Shown: positions 1 to 7,518 of the stretch, one piece after another
Numbering within the stretch: position 1 is the first letter of the stretch
Layout of the letters: each line of letters starts with the position of its first letter
NCBI GenBank assembly: GCA_020048935.1
Contig: JAIFLS010000023.1
Location: 1-13,643 of the forward strand
Direction: 5' to 3'
DNA from: a bacterium
GTDB taxonomy: Bacteria; Verrucomicrobiota; Kiritimatiellia; UBA8416
Length of the DNA: 13,643 nt
The notes under the pieces: generated by a model
Told to the model about the DNA's origin: nothing
Database searches by the model: none
The model's input: the letters and a program-made list of their open reading frames with translations, nothing else
Translations under genes and position numbers: made by a program

Positions 1-1111
1 AGGAACTAGGCTCATCGCGCCGCACCAGGCGGGTGGCCACGGTAAAGGCAATGCCGAACAGGATGGCTGGCATCGCCAGATGCGCGACGGAAATCAGGAA
101 ACGCGCACGGTTCATGGCCTGCCAGGAAAAGTTGTGTGCCGCCAGATGGTTCAGCAGGAAGTCGGGTCCCCGGTCGAAATAGTAGAGGGATGCCAATGTG
201 CAGACCCCGATCAAGGCCAGGGCTGCCCCCAGCAGTGGCAGCAGACCGCCGCGCAGGCGGTCGAGCACGCGGGCGACCAGCAACGAGCCGAGGCTGATAC
301 CCAGCAGGAACACGCCCAGCATCACGGTAAACGAGTAGGTGGTGGAGCCGAAGACCAGGATCAGGGCGCGGAACCAGATCACCTCCAGCGCGAGCGAGAC
401 AAAGCCGCAGAGCATGGCGGCGAGGACCGCGAAGCGCGAGGCGGCCGGCATCTCGCGGAACCGGAAGCGCGGGCGCAGCGGTTCGCGCTCGGGGACAGGT
501 AGCGATCCGCGGCAGGCCAGCAGCCAGGCCCCGGTACCGGCGATGGCGTCGGTCGCCACGGCGATGACATTGGTCCAGGTCAGGCCGACGGCGGGGATGA
601 GATAGAACCCGCAGGCGAAGATGCCAGCCACCGCACCCAGCGTATTGATGCCGTAGAACCAGCCTAGCCGCTTGCCGAAATCCTGGTTTGCGCGGGCCAG
701 TCCGCGGATGATCACCGGCAAGGTCCCGCCCATCAGGATCGTGGGCAGCAGCAGGAGCAGGGCCGCCAGCACGAAACGCAGAGGGGTGAGCACCATCAGA
801 TCCTCGGAAACATGACGGTAGGCGAAGCGGTAGACGAGCTGTAGCCCGCCGAACATCAGCGGCATGGCCAGGGCGTAGGCGGCGACACCCCACTCGAGCC
901 AGGCAAAGCATTTGAGCGGGTTTTTCAGTCTCTCGGCATAGCGACCGAAAAGGTGGGATCCGAGCGCCAGTCCACCCATGAACGCCGTCAGAACCGTGGC
1001 GCTGGCATAGATGGTGTTGCCGAAGATAAAGCCCAATTGCCGCATCCAGAGCAGTTGGTAGACCAGTGCCGAAAGACCGGAGAAGAAGAACATGATCGAG
1101 ATGGCAACCAT
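1..1111 (-). CDS. MFS/spermidine synthase-like membrane protein, partial (C-terminus beyond left edge)
   Basis: I translated the minus strand by hand from 1111; the frame stays open to base 1, giving about 370 residues of the N-terminal part. It is very hydrophobic. The start reads MVAISIMFFFSGLSALVYQL, followed by LLWMRQLGFIFGNTIYAS and later LGWFYGINTLGAVAG and LIPAVGLTWTN. These match the membrane half of proteins annotated as fused MFS/spermidine synthase, whose C-terminal half is a spermidine-synthase-like methyltransferase fold; that half would lie outside the window. An internal duplication is visible: residues around 11-60 resemble residues around 235-285, with Trp22 and Trp246 in equivalent places. 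I chose the ATG at 1111 because AGGGGA precedes it at good spacing; an in-frame ATG at 1132 has no clear ribosome binding site. The substrate is unknown and polyamine synthesis should not be assumed. It is transcribed away from the polysaccharide genes. Confidence 0.75.
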   Translation of the reverse strand, partial: MVAISIMFFFSGLSALVYQLLWMRQLGFIFGNTIYASATVLTAFMGGLALGSHLFGRYAERLKNPLKCFAWLEWGVAAYALAMPLMFGGLQLVYRFAYRHVSEDLMVLTPLRFVLAALLLLLPTILMGGTLPVIIRGLARANQDFGKRLGWFYGINTLGAVAGIFACGFYLIPAVGLTWTNVIAVATDAIAGTGAWLLACRGSLPVPEREPLRPRFRFREMPAASRFAVLAAMLCGFVSLALEVIWFRALILVFGSTTYSFTVMLGVFLLGISLGSLLVARVLDRLRGGLLPLLGAALALIGVCTLASLYYFDRGPDFLLNHLAAHNFSWQAMNRARFLISVAHLAMPAILFGIAFTVATRLVRRDEPSS

Positions 1112-1156
1112 AAGATATCCCCTGATAAGCATGACCGGATTTTGCGGATTGCGCCA

Positions 1157-1185
1157 ATCATAGCCACGGAGAGGGGGCAGGTCAA
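1157..1185 (-). promoter_or_regulatory. Sigma-70-type promoter for the MFS/spermidine synthase-like gene
   Basis: On the minus strand TTGACC (1185-1180) is followed by a 17-bp spacer and TATGAT (1162-1157). Both boxes are within one mismatch of consensus and the spacing is ideal. Transcription would start near 1150, leaving a leader of about 40 nt before the ATG at 1111. This also argues against any coding start further upstream. Confidence 0.7.
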
Positions 1186-1400
1186 TATTCAGTGTGAATA
1201 AAAGGATAAGGCGGGCGCTTCTGGGAGCTCTCAAGGAGGGGGCGTGAGTGAATGCGGAAGATTTCGCAGCGCGGCATAAGTATCGTTAACCGCTCTCGTC
1301 CACCGACAAGTGCGACAAAATGACCAAGTTATAGGCAAAACCGGCCACCCGGGACTTCGGGCAAAAACGGGTGGGTAACTGGAGAAAAATCGAATCTAAC

Positions 1401-1489
1401 ATCCAACAACCAACGCCCAACAACCAACGCCCAAGTTGGGGAGCATTTCCTTGGATTGTTGGGCGTTGGATGTTGGTTGTTGGGCGTTG
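1401..1489. repeat. Compound inverted/direct repeat, probably a dispersed intergenic element
   Basis: An 18-bp perfect inverted repeat pairs 1411-1428 (CAACGCCCAACAACCAAC) with 1472-1489. Within the left arm a 14-bp unit, CAACCAACGCCCAA, is tandemly repeated at 1407-1420 and 1421-1434. The right arm carries diverged copies of the same CAAC/CCAA theme on the other strand. Between them lies a short inner pairing, CCAA with TTGG. From memory, intergenic arrays of this composition are frequent in some PVC-group genomes; I cannot verify that here. No transposase is present. Confidence 0.65.
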
Positions 1490-1513
1490 ACTGCCGAACC
1501 ACCTTTGCTCGGC

Positions 1514-1536
1514 TGGACAGGCAGGGTGCCTGTCCA
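1514..1536. repeat. Short perfect stem-loop repeat
   Basis: TGGACAGGCA, a 3-nt loop GGG, then TGCCTGTCCA form a perfect 10-bp stem. It lies 20 bp before the candidate promoter of the next gene and has no T-run in either direction, so it fits a palindromic repeat better than an intrinsic terminator. It could also be an operator. Confidence 0.5.
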
Positions 1537-1555
1537 CCGTTTTCCCTCTCAGGTA

Positions 1556-1584
1556 TTGACAGGCGGCGGCGGGGCGGGTAGCGT
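1556..1584 (+). promoter_or_regulatory. Candidate sigma-70 promoter for the small unknown gene
   Basis: A perfect TTGACA (1556-1561) is followed by a 17-bp G-rich spacer and TAGCGT (1579-1584), which keeps only the T, A and final T of the -10 box. Transcription would start near 1591, about 54 nt before the ATG at 1645. No terminator is seen after that gene, so the transcript might continue into the exosortase gene. Confidence 0.45.
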
Positions 1585-1644
1585 TTGTATACGAAGTGTG
1601 AATCCGGCATCATGAAACCAGACGGCAAGGACAGGGAGGGCGCG

Positions 1645-2178
1645 ATGGAGGAAACGGCGTATCGGACATTCGAGGGTAAACTGGCGTTCTATCATCCCAC
1701 GGCCGCCGGCAAGGGCTGCGCGGTGCGTTTTGAAATTCGCCCTGCCCGGCGCGGGTACGAGGGCTACGTGTTTGCCGAGCTTGCCCAGCAGAAGACCGCC
1801 GCGGTGCGAGGCGGTGCTGATAGCAAGGCCGCCACGTTCGACTGGAAATCGCGGGTGGCGGTAAAGCTGGGGCTTAATGACGTTTGTGCGATGCTGGCTG
1901 TCCTGGAGGATCGCGTTGCCAGCGCGGGCGGGGACAAAGGGCTTTTCCACCAGACCGCCGATGCTACGACCGTGATCGGGTTCCGGCGCGCGGAGGCTCC
2001 CGCCGCCGGCTACTGCCTGGAGGTCTCGCGCAAGGCCCGCAGCGGCGAGGCTGAGCCGGCCCGGATGCGGCTCGTGCTTTCGGAGCCGGAAGCCTGCGGC
2101 CTGCGGCACGTGCTTGGCGGCGCCGTATTCCACCTGTGCTTCTACGGCGTCACGATCCGCCCGGCAACACCCGCGTGA
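1645..2178 (+). CDS. Conserved-looking small protein of unknown function
   Basis: Predicted 177 residues, soluble, with no signal peptide or membrane helix. The start at 1645 is chosen because AGGGAGG stands just upstream at ideal spacing; in-frame starts at 1585 (TTG) and 1612 (ATG) lack such a site. The body alternates beta-type segments (LAFYHPTAAGKGCAVRFEIR, FDWKSRVAVKL, VIGFRRA, YCLEVSRKA, MRLVLS) with two helices (LNDVCAMLAVLEDR and EPEACGLRHVLGGAV). I recall short proteins of this pattern (YH.NA.G.G near the start, FDW..K..VKL in the middle) in PVC-group bacteria, with a fold reminiscent of whirly/PC4-like nucleic-acid-binding domains, but I cannot confirm this and assign no function. 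It lies 69 bp before the exosortase gene on the same strand, so co-transcription is possible. A long overlapping frame on the opposite strand is judged a shadow. Confidence 0.65.
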   Translation: MEETAYRTFEGKLAFYHPTAAGKGCAVRFEIRPARRGYEGYVFAELAQQKTAAVRGGADSKAATFDWKSRVAVKLGLNDVCAMLAVLEDRVASAGGDKGLFHQTADATTVIGFRRAEAPAAGYCLEVSRKARSGEAEPARMRLVLSEPEACGLRHVLGGAVFHLCFYGVTIRPATPA

Positions 2179-2189
2179 CGGCGGTTGCC

Positions 2190-2213
2190 GTTCGTTTTGC
2201 TGTTCGTTTTGCT
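2190..2213 (+). repeat. Two exact tandem copies of GTTCGTTTTGCT upstream of the exosortase gene
   Basis: The 12-bp unit occurs at 2190-2201 and 2202-2213, in the 69-bp gap before the exosortase start at 2248. It is the most T-rich part of an otherwise GC-rich stretch. It could be a tandem regulator site or a simple slippage product; no clear -35/-10 pair is visible around it. Confidence 0.55.
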
Positions 2214-2247
2214 GGTAATTGCATCATCAACCGGGTAAGGTACCACC

Positions 2248-5200
2248 ATGAATATGGCAAAACGTGTTGTCCTGCTGGCGGCCATGTTGCTTTTCTCGGT
2301 CTGGCTGGCCGTTCACTGGGACCGGGTGACCGGCGACGCGGATGCATCCATCCGCTTCACGCTGGGTGTCCTGTTCGCCGGGTTGATGGTGTTGCGGCGC
2401 AAGAGTCAGGATGCGAAGTGTCTGCCGATCCCTGACCTGCTGTTCCCCCTGGCGTTGGCTGGCGGGGTGCTGGCGTCGCTGGGCGGGATCATCTTCCACG
2501 TGAGCATGCTTGAGTGGGCCGGTGTGCTGACACTGCTTTTCGCCTGTAGTTTCTGGGTGGTGCCTTCGCGTTTCCGAACGGACCTGATCCTGGCCTTCGT
2601 CATCCTTTTCTGGGTGCATCCGCTGCCGGGACAGGTCTTCGGCTGGCTGCAGGGGTTGATGCAGCGTCTTTCGGTACACGGTTCGGAACTGGTGCTGCAT
2701 GGGTTCAACGTCCGCGTCTGGGGTGACGGGACAGTCCTGCGGACGGGCTACCAGAATTTTCTCGTGCCGGAAGCGTGCAGCGGGATGCGCACCTCCGTGA
2801 CCGTTTTCCTCTGCGCGATGGGGCTCGGGATGCTGCTTCGCCTGCGCTGGTGGGAGACCTGTGGCTTTATCCTGCTGGGGCTGGCACAGGTGCTGGCGCT
2901 GAACATCACGCGTATCAGCTACCTGGTGCTGTGGGCCCCGCGCATGCCGCCTGAATGGGCCGAGAATTTCCTGCACGATTCGCTGGGCGTCTTCCTGCTG
3001 GGGGCGATCGTGCTCGTCCAGTTCGAGGCGGTCTGGTGGCGCTGGTGGTCGCGCCGCCGTGCCTACATCCGCGAGGGCATCCGCAAGCGCGAGCTGGAAG
3101 GGCCGGACAAGGCCAGCATCATTCCCCATCCGATCCGGCGGCTGGCGATGATCCTCGTCGTGCTGGCCGGCGTCGGCCTGATCGGGTTCGGCGCGTTCGC
3201 GGTGGTCTACAAGAGCCGGGCACATCACCGCAAGGAGATGATCCGCGAGGTGGCGGTCGGGCTGATGGAGACGGACCCGGGTTCCTCCTACCGGGCGCTG
3301 GAGGAGATCCGGCATCTGTTCCCGGTTGACACCGAACTGCTGTCGCTACAGGCCCAGGCGGATTTCATCCTGTCGCGATTCGAGGAGGGGCTGGCTTCCC
3401 TGGATGAGGTTGAGCGCCTGGGTTCCACGCTCGACCTGCGCGAGATCATCATGAAAGGCTGGGCGCTGACCCGAGTCGGACGGTTGGCCGAGGCACGGGC
3501 GCTGGTCGCCACGCTGCCGCCGGCCAACGACCGGATCCCGGGGGTGGCGATGCTGAAGGCGGAGTTCGCCGCGATGGACGCGCAGCCCGGCGTGGCGGCT
3601 CGTCATGTGCTGGCCGCCGCGGGATCGCACATGATGCTGCCGCGTATCCGGGCGCTGTTTCCGTACCTTGCCCGGCACGAGCAGTGGCAGGCGATCGCGA
3701 CGGCCGACCACGACCGGCCCTATGCCGAGCTTTACCAGGCGCTGATCGCGCTGCATGCCAACCAGCAGGTCGGCAATCTTTCCGGGCTGATGCGGGTGAT
3801 GGAGCAGGCACTGAAGAGCTGGCCTGACGACCCACGGCTGATGGGAGCCCTTTTCGAGATCGCCTCGCGCCGGCAGGGCGGTGAGTGGATGGCCCATTTC
3901 GAGCGGAATTTCCGTGCCAACCTCGCGCGGCTGAATGCCGACATGCTCTCGGCAGCGATGGGGTACGCCTGGCGGCTGATGCGGGCGGACCTGGCTTGGC
4001 TGGCACACCTGCACTTCGAGCGTGTCTCGCCCGGGGATCCGGAACTGCTCATGGCACCGGCGCGCTTCGGGCGCAACTGGACCCGCTTCCGTCAGCACCA
4101 GTTGCTGGTCGCGTCGGACACGGCCGAGCGCATGCTCGATCTTTCGCCCGTCATGAACCTGTTTGCGCAGACGCGTCCGATATCGGATTTCCGCCGGCGG
4201 GTGCCGCAGATCGAGGCCGTCGGCAAGGCGGCGGTTGACCGTCAGGCGGCGCGGCGTTACCTGGAACAGGGGCTGGCCGCGCTCGAGGCGCTGGACGGGC
4301 AGAACGCCCTGAACGAGCGTTACATGCGGCTTTTCCCGATGACGCTATCCATGCTGGACCGCTTTGACGAGGCCCATGCGCGGCTTGACCGGATCAGCAG
4401 CGCGTATCCGGAGCGGGCGGCTGACGTGCTGTTCCAGCATGCCCTGCTTTACGACCAGCAGTCGGCCTGGCAGCTGTCGTATGAGGCACTTGGCGAATAT
4501 TCGCGGCTGGAACCGTATCCCAACCTGACGGCAGAGCTACTCCGGATCAGCGCGTTCATGAACCTCAATCTCGGGGTATGTGCCATGCGGGTCCTGCAGG
4601 AAGCGCGCGACGCATTCCCTGGGGCGGTGCGGCTGGATCTGGCCGAATCGGCCATCTGGGATGTGTTCGGGCACAAGGCGCAGGCGCTGCATGTTCTGTC
4701 GCAATCGCCAGCGGGGGTAACCTCGCCGGTGGCGGTGGGGCTCTTGTATGCTACCGGTCGGCTTGCCGAGGCGCAGCGGTTGAGCGGGGTACTCGGGATC
4801 GCCGCCCCGCCGGGGACGATCAGCGCGGATCCGCCGATGTGGCTGCCGCCGGCCGTGATGGCGTTGACGCCACGCTGGCCGCCTCCGCCGGACTCGGCCG
4901 AATTGCAGGCGCGTATCAAGGAACTGGACGAGGACGTCCGGAAGGCTACCAGCCCGTTCATCCGGGAGTTGCGCCAGCGGATGCTGGAGTGGGCGCAACG
5001 GCTGCAGGCCGGGGATTACGCGGCGGCGGGCCCCGCGCAGGCGGCGGACTTGATCGCCCGCTGGGAGGCGGCCGGACGTACCCCGCTGGAGAAGGCCGGC
5101 GCGCTTTATGAATTGGCGATGCTGGCGGCACGGCAGAAGGACATCGGCCTCGCGACCGCTGCCTTGCGCAAGGCCCTTGTGCATACCCCTGCCAGCGCGG

Positions 5201-6306
5201 TCTCCTGGCGGGCGCTGGTTGCGCTTTCCGCCGATGATGCCGCCACCGTACGGGAGGCGGCGGAGCGCTGTCCGCGCGATTCCGAACTGTTCCTGGCTGA
5301 TCTGGTGGTGGGCACCCGTGAGGCCGGCGATGACCAGGCTCGCTGGGACGCGATCGGGCAGCGGATTGACGCGGCGGCGGCCGGTACGGTGTTCTCGCCC
5401 GAGACGCTGATCCGCGCGGGCGACCTGCTGCTGGCCAGCGGCAAGCCGGCCCTGGCCGACCGGCTGGCCCGCGCGGCATTGCCGCGGGCACAGGGGCTTC
5501 TGGCGGCCCATGTTCTGACCCTGCGAACGGCACTGCTGCTAGGGGATGCCGACCGGGCGCTCGCCGCCACCATCCGCGGCATCGAGCAGGCGGTTGACCC
5601 CGTCCCGTTCTACCGGGTTCTGGTAGACCTGAAAGTGGCCCGGCGCCAGGTCGATAACGACCTGCTTTCCGCCCTGGAGTACCTGCAGGCTAAAAGCGGC
5701 GAAGACCCGCGCTGGGCGGAGGCGCTGGGGTCCCTGTATTTCCAGAAGGGCGATATGCGGCGGGCTCTGGCGATCTTCGGATCCGTCATTGACGAGGACA
5801 CCAAGGGCGTCCAGGTGCGCACCCTGCTGCTGGCGGCCGAGGCGGCCCGGCTGGACGCGAAGAGCGAGCGGGCGGTCCGGATCCTGGAGGCGGCCTACGC
5901 CATGCATCCCGAGCAGGTCAGCGTTCTTAATAACCTGGTCTACCTGCTGGCGCAGAACCCGCAAACCGTCGGCCGTGCGAAAACGCTGCTGCCGAAACTG
6001 CTCGATCTCGGCGGGGACCGGTTCGCGGTGATGGATACGGCGGCGATGGTGTCCCTGCGCAGCGGTGATACTACCCAGGCGGCGGCCTGGATGGAAAAAG
6101 CCCTGACAATGCTCGACAAGGGCGATTACGCCGCCCGCGAGGTACGTCTGAATGCAGCGGAAGTGCAGATCCGCAGCGGGGATGTCGAGACGGCACGGCG
6201 TGCGCTCGACGAACTGCGCAGTGAACCGGGCCGCTCGAGCTATATTGACCAGCGCGCCCTCCAACTGCTCCGGGATATCGACATGACGCCGCGCGGGGCC
6301 CCTTAG
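2248..6306 (+). CDS. xrt: Exosortase fused to a large C-terminal TPR domain
   Basis: 1352 residues. Residues 1-265 form a multi-span membrane exosortase: catalytic Cys177 in VPEACSGMRT, Arg222 in NITRISYLV and His243 in HDSLGVF, the family's Cys-Arg-His set in its usual order. Exosortases are transpeptidase-like inner-membrane enzymes that cleave C-terminal PEP-CTERM-type sorting signals. A strongly basic loop (about 267-298) is followed by one more membrane helix (about 299-321). From about residue 330 to the end, roughly 1000 residues are alpha-helical and TPR-like, clearest near the end (about 1156-1345). By the positive-inside rule the basic loop is cytoplasmic and the TPR part periplasmic. 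Ordinary exosortases end soon after the membrane domain; PEP-CTERM polysaccharide loci often encode a separate TPR protein (PrsT), so this looks like a fusion of the two. No stop, frameshift or internal start is seen at the junction. Start: AAGG seven bases before ATG. The substrate is not encoded nearby. Confidence 0.88.
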   Translation: MNMAKRVVLLAAMLLFSVWLAVHWDRVTGDADASIRFTLGVLFAGLMVLRRKSQDAKCLPIPDLLFPLALAGGVLASLGGIIFHVSMLEWAGVLTLLFACSFWVVPSRFRTDLILAFVILFWVHPLPGQVFGWLQGLMQRLSVHGSELVLHGFNVRVWGDGTVLRTGYQNFLVPEACSGMRTSVTVFLCAMGLGMLLRLRWWETCGFILLGLAQVLALNITRISYLVLWAPRMPPEWAENFLHDSLGVFLLGAIVLVQFEAVWWRWWSRRRAYIREGIRKRELEGPDKASIIPHPIRRLAMILVVLAGVGLIGFGAFAVVYKSRAHHRKEMIREVAVGLMETDPGSSYRALEEIRHLFPVDTELLSLQAQADFILSRFEEGLASLDEVERLGSTLDLREIIMKGWALTRVGRLAEARALVATLPPANDRIPGVAMLKAEFAAMDAQPGVAARHVLAAAGSHMMLPRIRALFPYLARHEQWQAIATADHDRPYAELYQALIALHANQQVGNLSGLMRVMEQALKSWPDDPRLMGALFEIASRRQGGEWMAHFERNFRANLARLNADMLSAAMGYAWRLMRADLAWLAHLHFERVSPGDPELLMAPARFGRNWTRFRQHQLLVASDTAERMLDLSPVMNLFAQTRPISDFRRRVPQIEAVGKAAVDRQAARRYLEQGLAALEALDGQNALNERYMRLFPMTLSMLDRFDEAHARLDRISSAYPERAADVLFQHALLYDQQSAWQLSYEALGEYSRLEPYPNLTAELLRISAFMNLNLGVCAMRVLQEARDAFPGAVRLDLAESAIWDVFGHKAQALHVLSQSPAGVTSPVAVGLLYATGRLAEAQRLSGVLGIAAPPGTISADPPMWLPPAVMALTPRWPPPPDSAELQARIKELDEDVRKATSPFIRELRQRMLEWAQRLQAGDYAAAGPAQAADLIARWEAAGRTPLEKAGALYELAMLAARQKDIGLATAALRKALVHTPASAVSWRALVALSADDAATVREAAERCPRDSELFLADLVVGTREAGDDQARWDAIGQRIDAAAAGTVFSPETLIRAGDLLLASGKPALADRLARAALPRAQGLLAAHVLTLRTALLLGDADRALAATIRGIEQAVDPVPFYRVLVDLKVARRQVDNDLLSALEYLQAKSGEDPRWAEALGSLYFQKGDMRRALAIFGSVIDEDTKGVQVRTLLLAAEAARLDAKSERAVRILEAAYAMHPEQVSVLNNLVYLLAQNPQTVGRAKTLLPKLLDLGGDRFAVMDTAAMVSLRSGDTTQAAAWMEKALTMLDKGDYAAREVRLNAAEVQIRSGDVETARRALDELRSEPGRSSYIDQRALQLLRDIDMTPRGAP

Positions 6307-6337
6307 GCGATTTTCAGGGCCGAAATATTTTTTTATT
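6297..6337 (+). terminator. Weak candidate intrinsic terminator after the exosortase-TPR gene
   Basis: GGCCC(C)T at 6297-6303 can pair with AGGGCC at 6316-6321 with one bulged C. A T-rich run with seven consecutive T (6328-6334) follows after a short A-rich gap. The hairpin overlaps the stop codon. If active it would probably be partial, separating the large gene from the export genes. Confidence 0.35.
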
Positions 6338-6355
6338 GGAGAGAGCATTTTTTTT

Positions 6356-6383
6356 TTGCATAGTCCCGAAGTTCTGTTACTGT
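6356..6383 (+). promoter_or_regulatory. Candidate promoter for the export genes, with T10 tract upstream
   Basis: TTGCAT (6356-6361), a 16-bp spacer and TACTGT (6378-6383) form a plausible sigma-70 pair ahead of the Wza-like gene. Ten consecutive T (6348-6357) abut the -35 box like an UP element, standing out in this GC-rich DNA. CCCGAA (6365-6370) and TTCGGG (6384-6389) form an inverted repeat that brackets the -10 box, a possible operator or leader hairpin. Confidence 0.45.
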
Positions 6384-6405
6384 TTCGGGTAAGGGTTTTC
6401 CTGAT

Positions 6406-7491
6406 ATGCGCGAGAACGACAATACAGTGTGGATGGGGGCTTCTCGTATTCTGGGTGCCGCGGTGTGCCTGTTAGGCATGGTATGCGGGTGTGCCCGGAC
6501 CCCGCCAGATACCCCGCCCGTCGACTGGGATGCGTTCATGACGCAGCTCCGTGCCGAACGCGCGGCGGTGGCCGATAGTCGGCAGAATGCGCCTGACGCA
6601 CCGGTTGGCGGGTTGCCGCCGGAACCCATCGAGGCGGAGATACAGCTTGTCAAGGCCGGGGATGTCACCATCCAGCCTGACAGTGTACTCCAGGTCACCG
6701 TGCGCGAGGATTCAGGACTGGACGGCAGCTACCAGGTCAACGAGATCTCGGCCATCCAGCTCGGTTATGTCGGTCCGGTATTCCTGCATAACATGACCGA
6801 GCAGCAGGCCGCCGACAAGATCAAGGAAGCCCTGGAGAGCCGCTTCTTCAACCAGGCCACCGTCGCCGTCCGGATCCTGCGGCCTTCCTATGACAAGGTG
6901 GCCTTCCAGGGGCGGGTTTCCTCGCCGGGAATCATCAAGATCGGCAGCGGGGACCGGATCTCGCTCAACGATGCGCTCTTGCGGGTGGGCAACGTGACCG
7001 CGTCGATCAAGAGCGCCAGGGTGCGGATTGTGCGGGGGGGGCTGCTGCGGGCGGGTTCGGCGTCGGAACCGGGCGAGGTCTACTCGCTGGTGGATGACGA
7101 GGGCAAGCCCGATGTGCCGGATGTGCAGCTCTGGAACAACGACATCGCCTTTGTCTACGCCAGTGCCGGAACCGGCGACGCGCCGGCGGCCATTGCCGAG
7201 AAGGCGGACAAGGACATCCTGGTCCTGGGCGAGGTCAAGCGCCAGGGCATGTACCGCTTCGAGGATGGAACCCCCGCCACCATGATGCACCTGATCTTCA
7301 AGATGGGCGGTTTCCCGGCTTATGCCGATACGAAAAAAATCAAGATCATCCGTCGTGATGAGGCGGGACTCGAAAGCGAGCTGGTTGCCGACGCCAGCCA
7401 GATCCTCAAGGATGGCGATCCGGAAAAGGATATCATGCTCGAGCACGGGGACCGCGTGATCGTGCCGGCCCGCAAGATGAGCATTTTCTAG
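6406..7491 (+). CDS. wza: Wza-family polysaccharide export outer-membrane lipoprotein
   Basis: 361 residues. A hydrophobic signal (about 11-28) ends in a lipobox-like MVCGC, making Cys29 the likely lipidated residue; the Cys at -2 is unusual. A proline-rich linker follows. Residues about 86-157 match the polysaccharide export domain (DVTIQPDSVLQVTV through the FFNQATVAVRIL segment). Two SLBB-type ligand-binding domains follow: about 165-210 (KVAFQGRVSSPGIIKI) and about 272-317 (VLGEVKRQGMYRFEDG, then HLIFKMGGFPAYADTKKIKI). The end, ILKDGDPEKDIMLEHGDRVIVPAR, is typical of the family. Such proteins form the periplasmic and outer-membrane channel for capsule or exopolysaccharide and partner with a Wzc-type protein, encoded next. 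Length is close to the family norm (E. coli Wza is about 380). Start at 6406 follows AAGGG with a rather long 10-nt spacing. The gene lies 99 bp after the exosortase-TPR gene and has its own candidate promoter. Confidence 0.9.
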   Translation: MRENDNTVWMGASRILGAAVCLLGMVCGCARTPPDTPPVDWDAFMTQLRAERAAVADSRQNAPDAPVGGLPPEPIEAEIQLVKAGDVTIQPDSVLQVTVREDSGLDGSYQVNEISAIQLGYVGPVFLHNMTEQQAADKIKEALESRFFNQATVAVRILRPSYDKVAFQGRVSSPGIIKIGSGDRISLNDALLRVGNVTASIKSARVRIVRGGLLRAGSASEPGEVYSLVDDEGKPDVPDVQLWNNDIAFVYASAGTGDAPAAIAEKADKDILVLGEVKRQGMYRFEDGTPATMMHLIFKMGGFPAYADTKKIKIIRRDEAGLESELVADASQILKDGDPEKDIMLEHGDRVIVPARKMSIF

Positions 7492-7518
7492 ATTTTCATT
7501 CCCCCGGCGGTCTTTTCC

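Larger units (their letters stand above)
1186..1555. other. Gene-free region between divergent genes, carrying two palindromic repeats
   Basis: About 370 bp with no convincing gene. Open frames here give low-complexity translations (repeats of PTPNNQ or WLLGVGC type) that reflect the repeats and not protein selection. The stretch holds the inverted repeat at 1401-1489 and the stem-loop at 1514-1536. A weaker pairing, CCACCCG with CGGGTGG, lies around 1345-1375. Nothing else was recognised. Confidence 0.6.

Noticed and set aside
12..1157. A 381-residue minus-strand open frame across the left region
   Set aside because: Its translation is Arg/Pro/Gly-rich with no domain logic, and its start lies inside the -10 box of a good promoter. 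The adjacent frame gives a coherent membrane protein over the same bases.
1401..1536. A CRISPR array or insertion sequence in the repeat-rich gap
   Set aside because: The repeats are inverted or directly abutting with no regular spacers, and no transposase or cas gene is present.
1286..1537. Small minus-strand proteins with NIQRPT and WLLGVGCWMLD motifs
   Set aside because: The motifs are translations of the palindromic repeat at 1401-1489, not evidence of a protein.
1549..2133. A 194-residue minus-strand frame opposite the small unknown gene
   Set aside because: The plus-strand frame has a strong ribosome binding site, a candidate promoter and alternating strand/helix character; the minus frame looks like low-complexity shadow coding.
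2227..3315. Long minus-strand frames opposite the exosortase and kinase genes (also 4537-5511 and 7521-9806)
   Set aside because: They are rich in His, Gln, Arg and Pro and lie wholly opposite well-supported genes. Such frames are expected on the reverse strand of GC-rich coding DNA.
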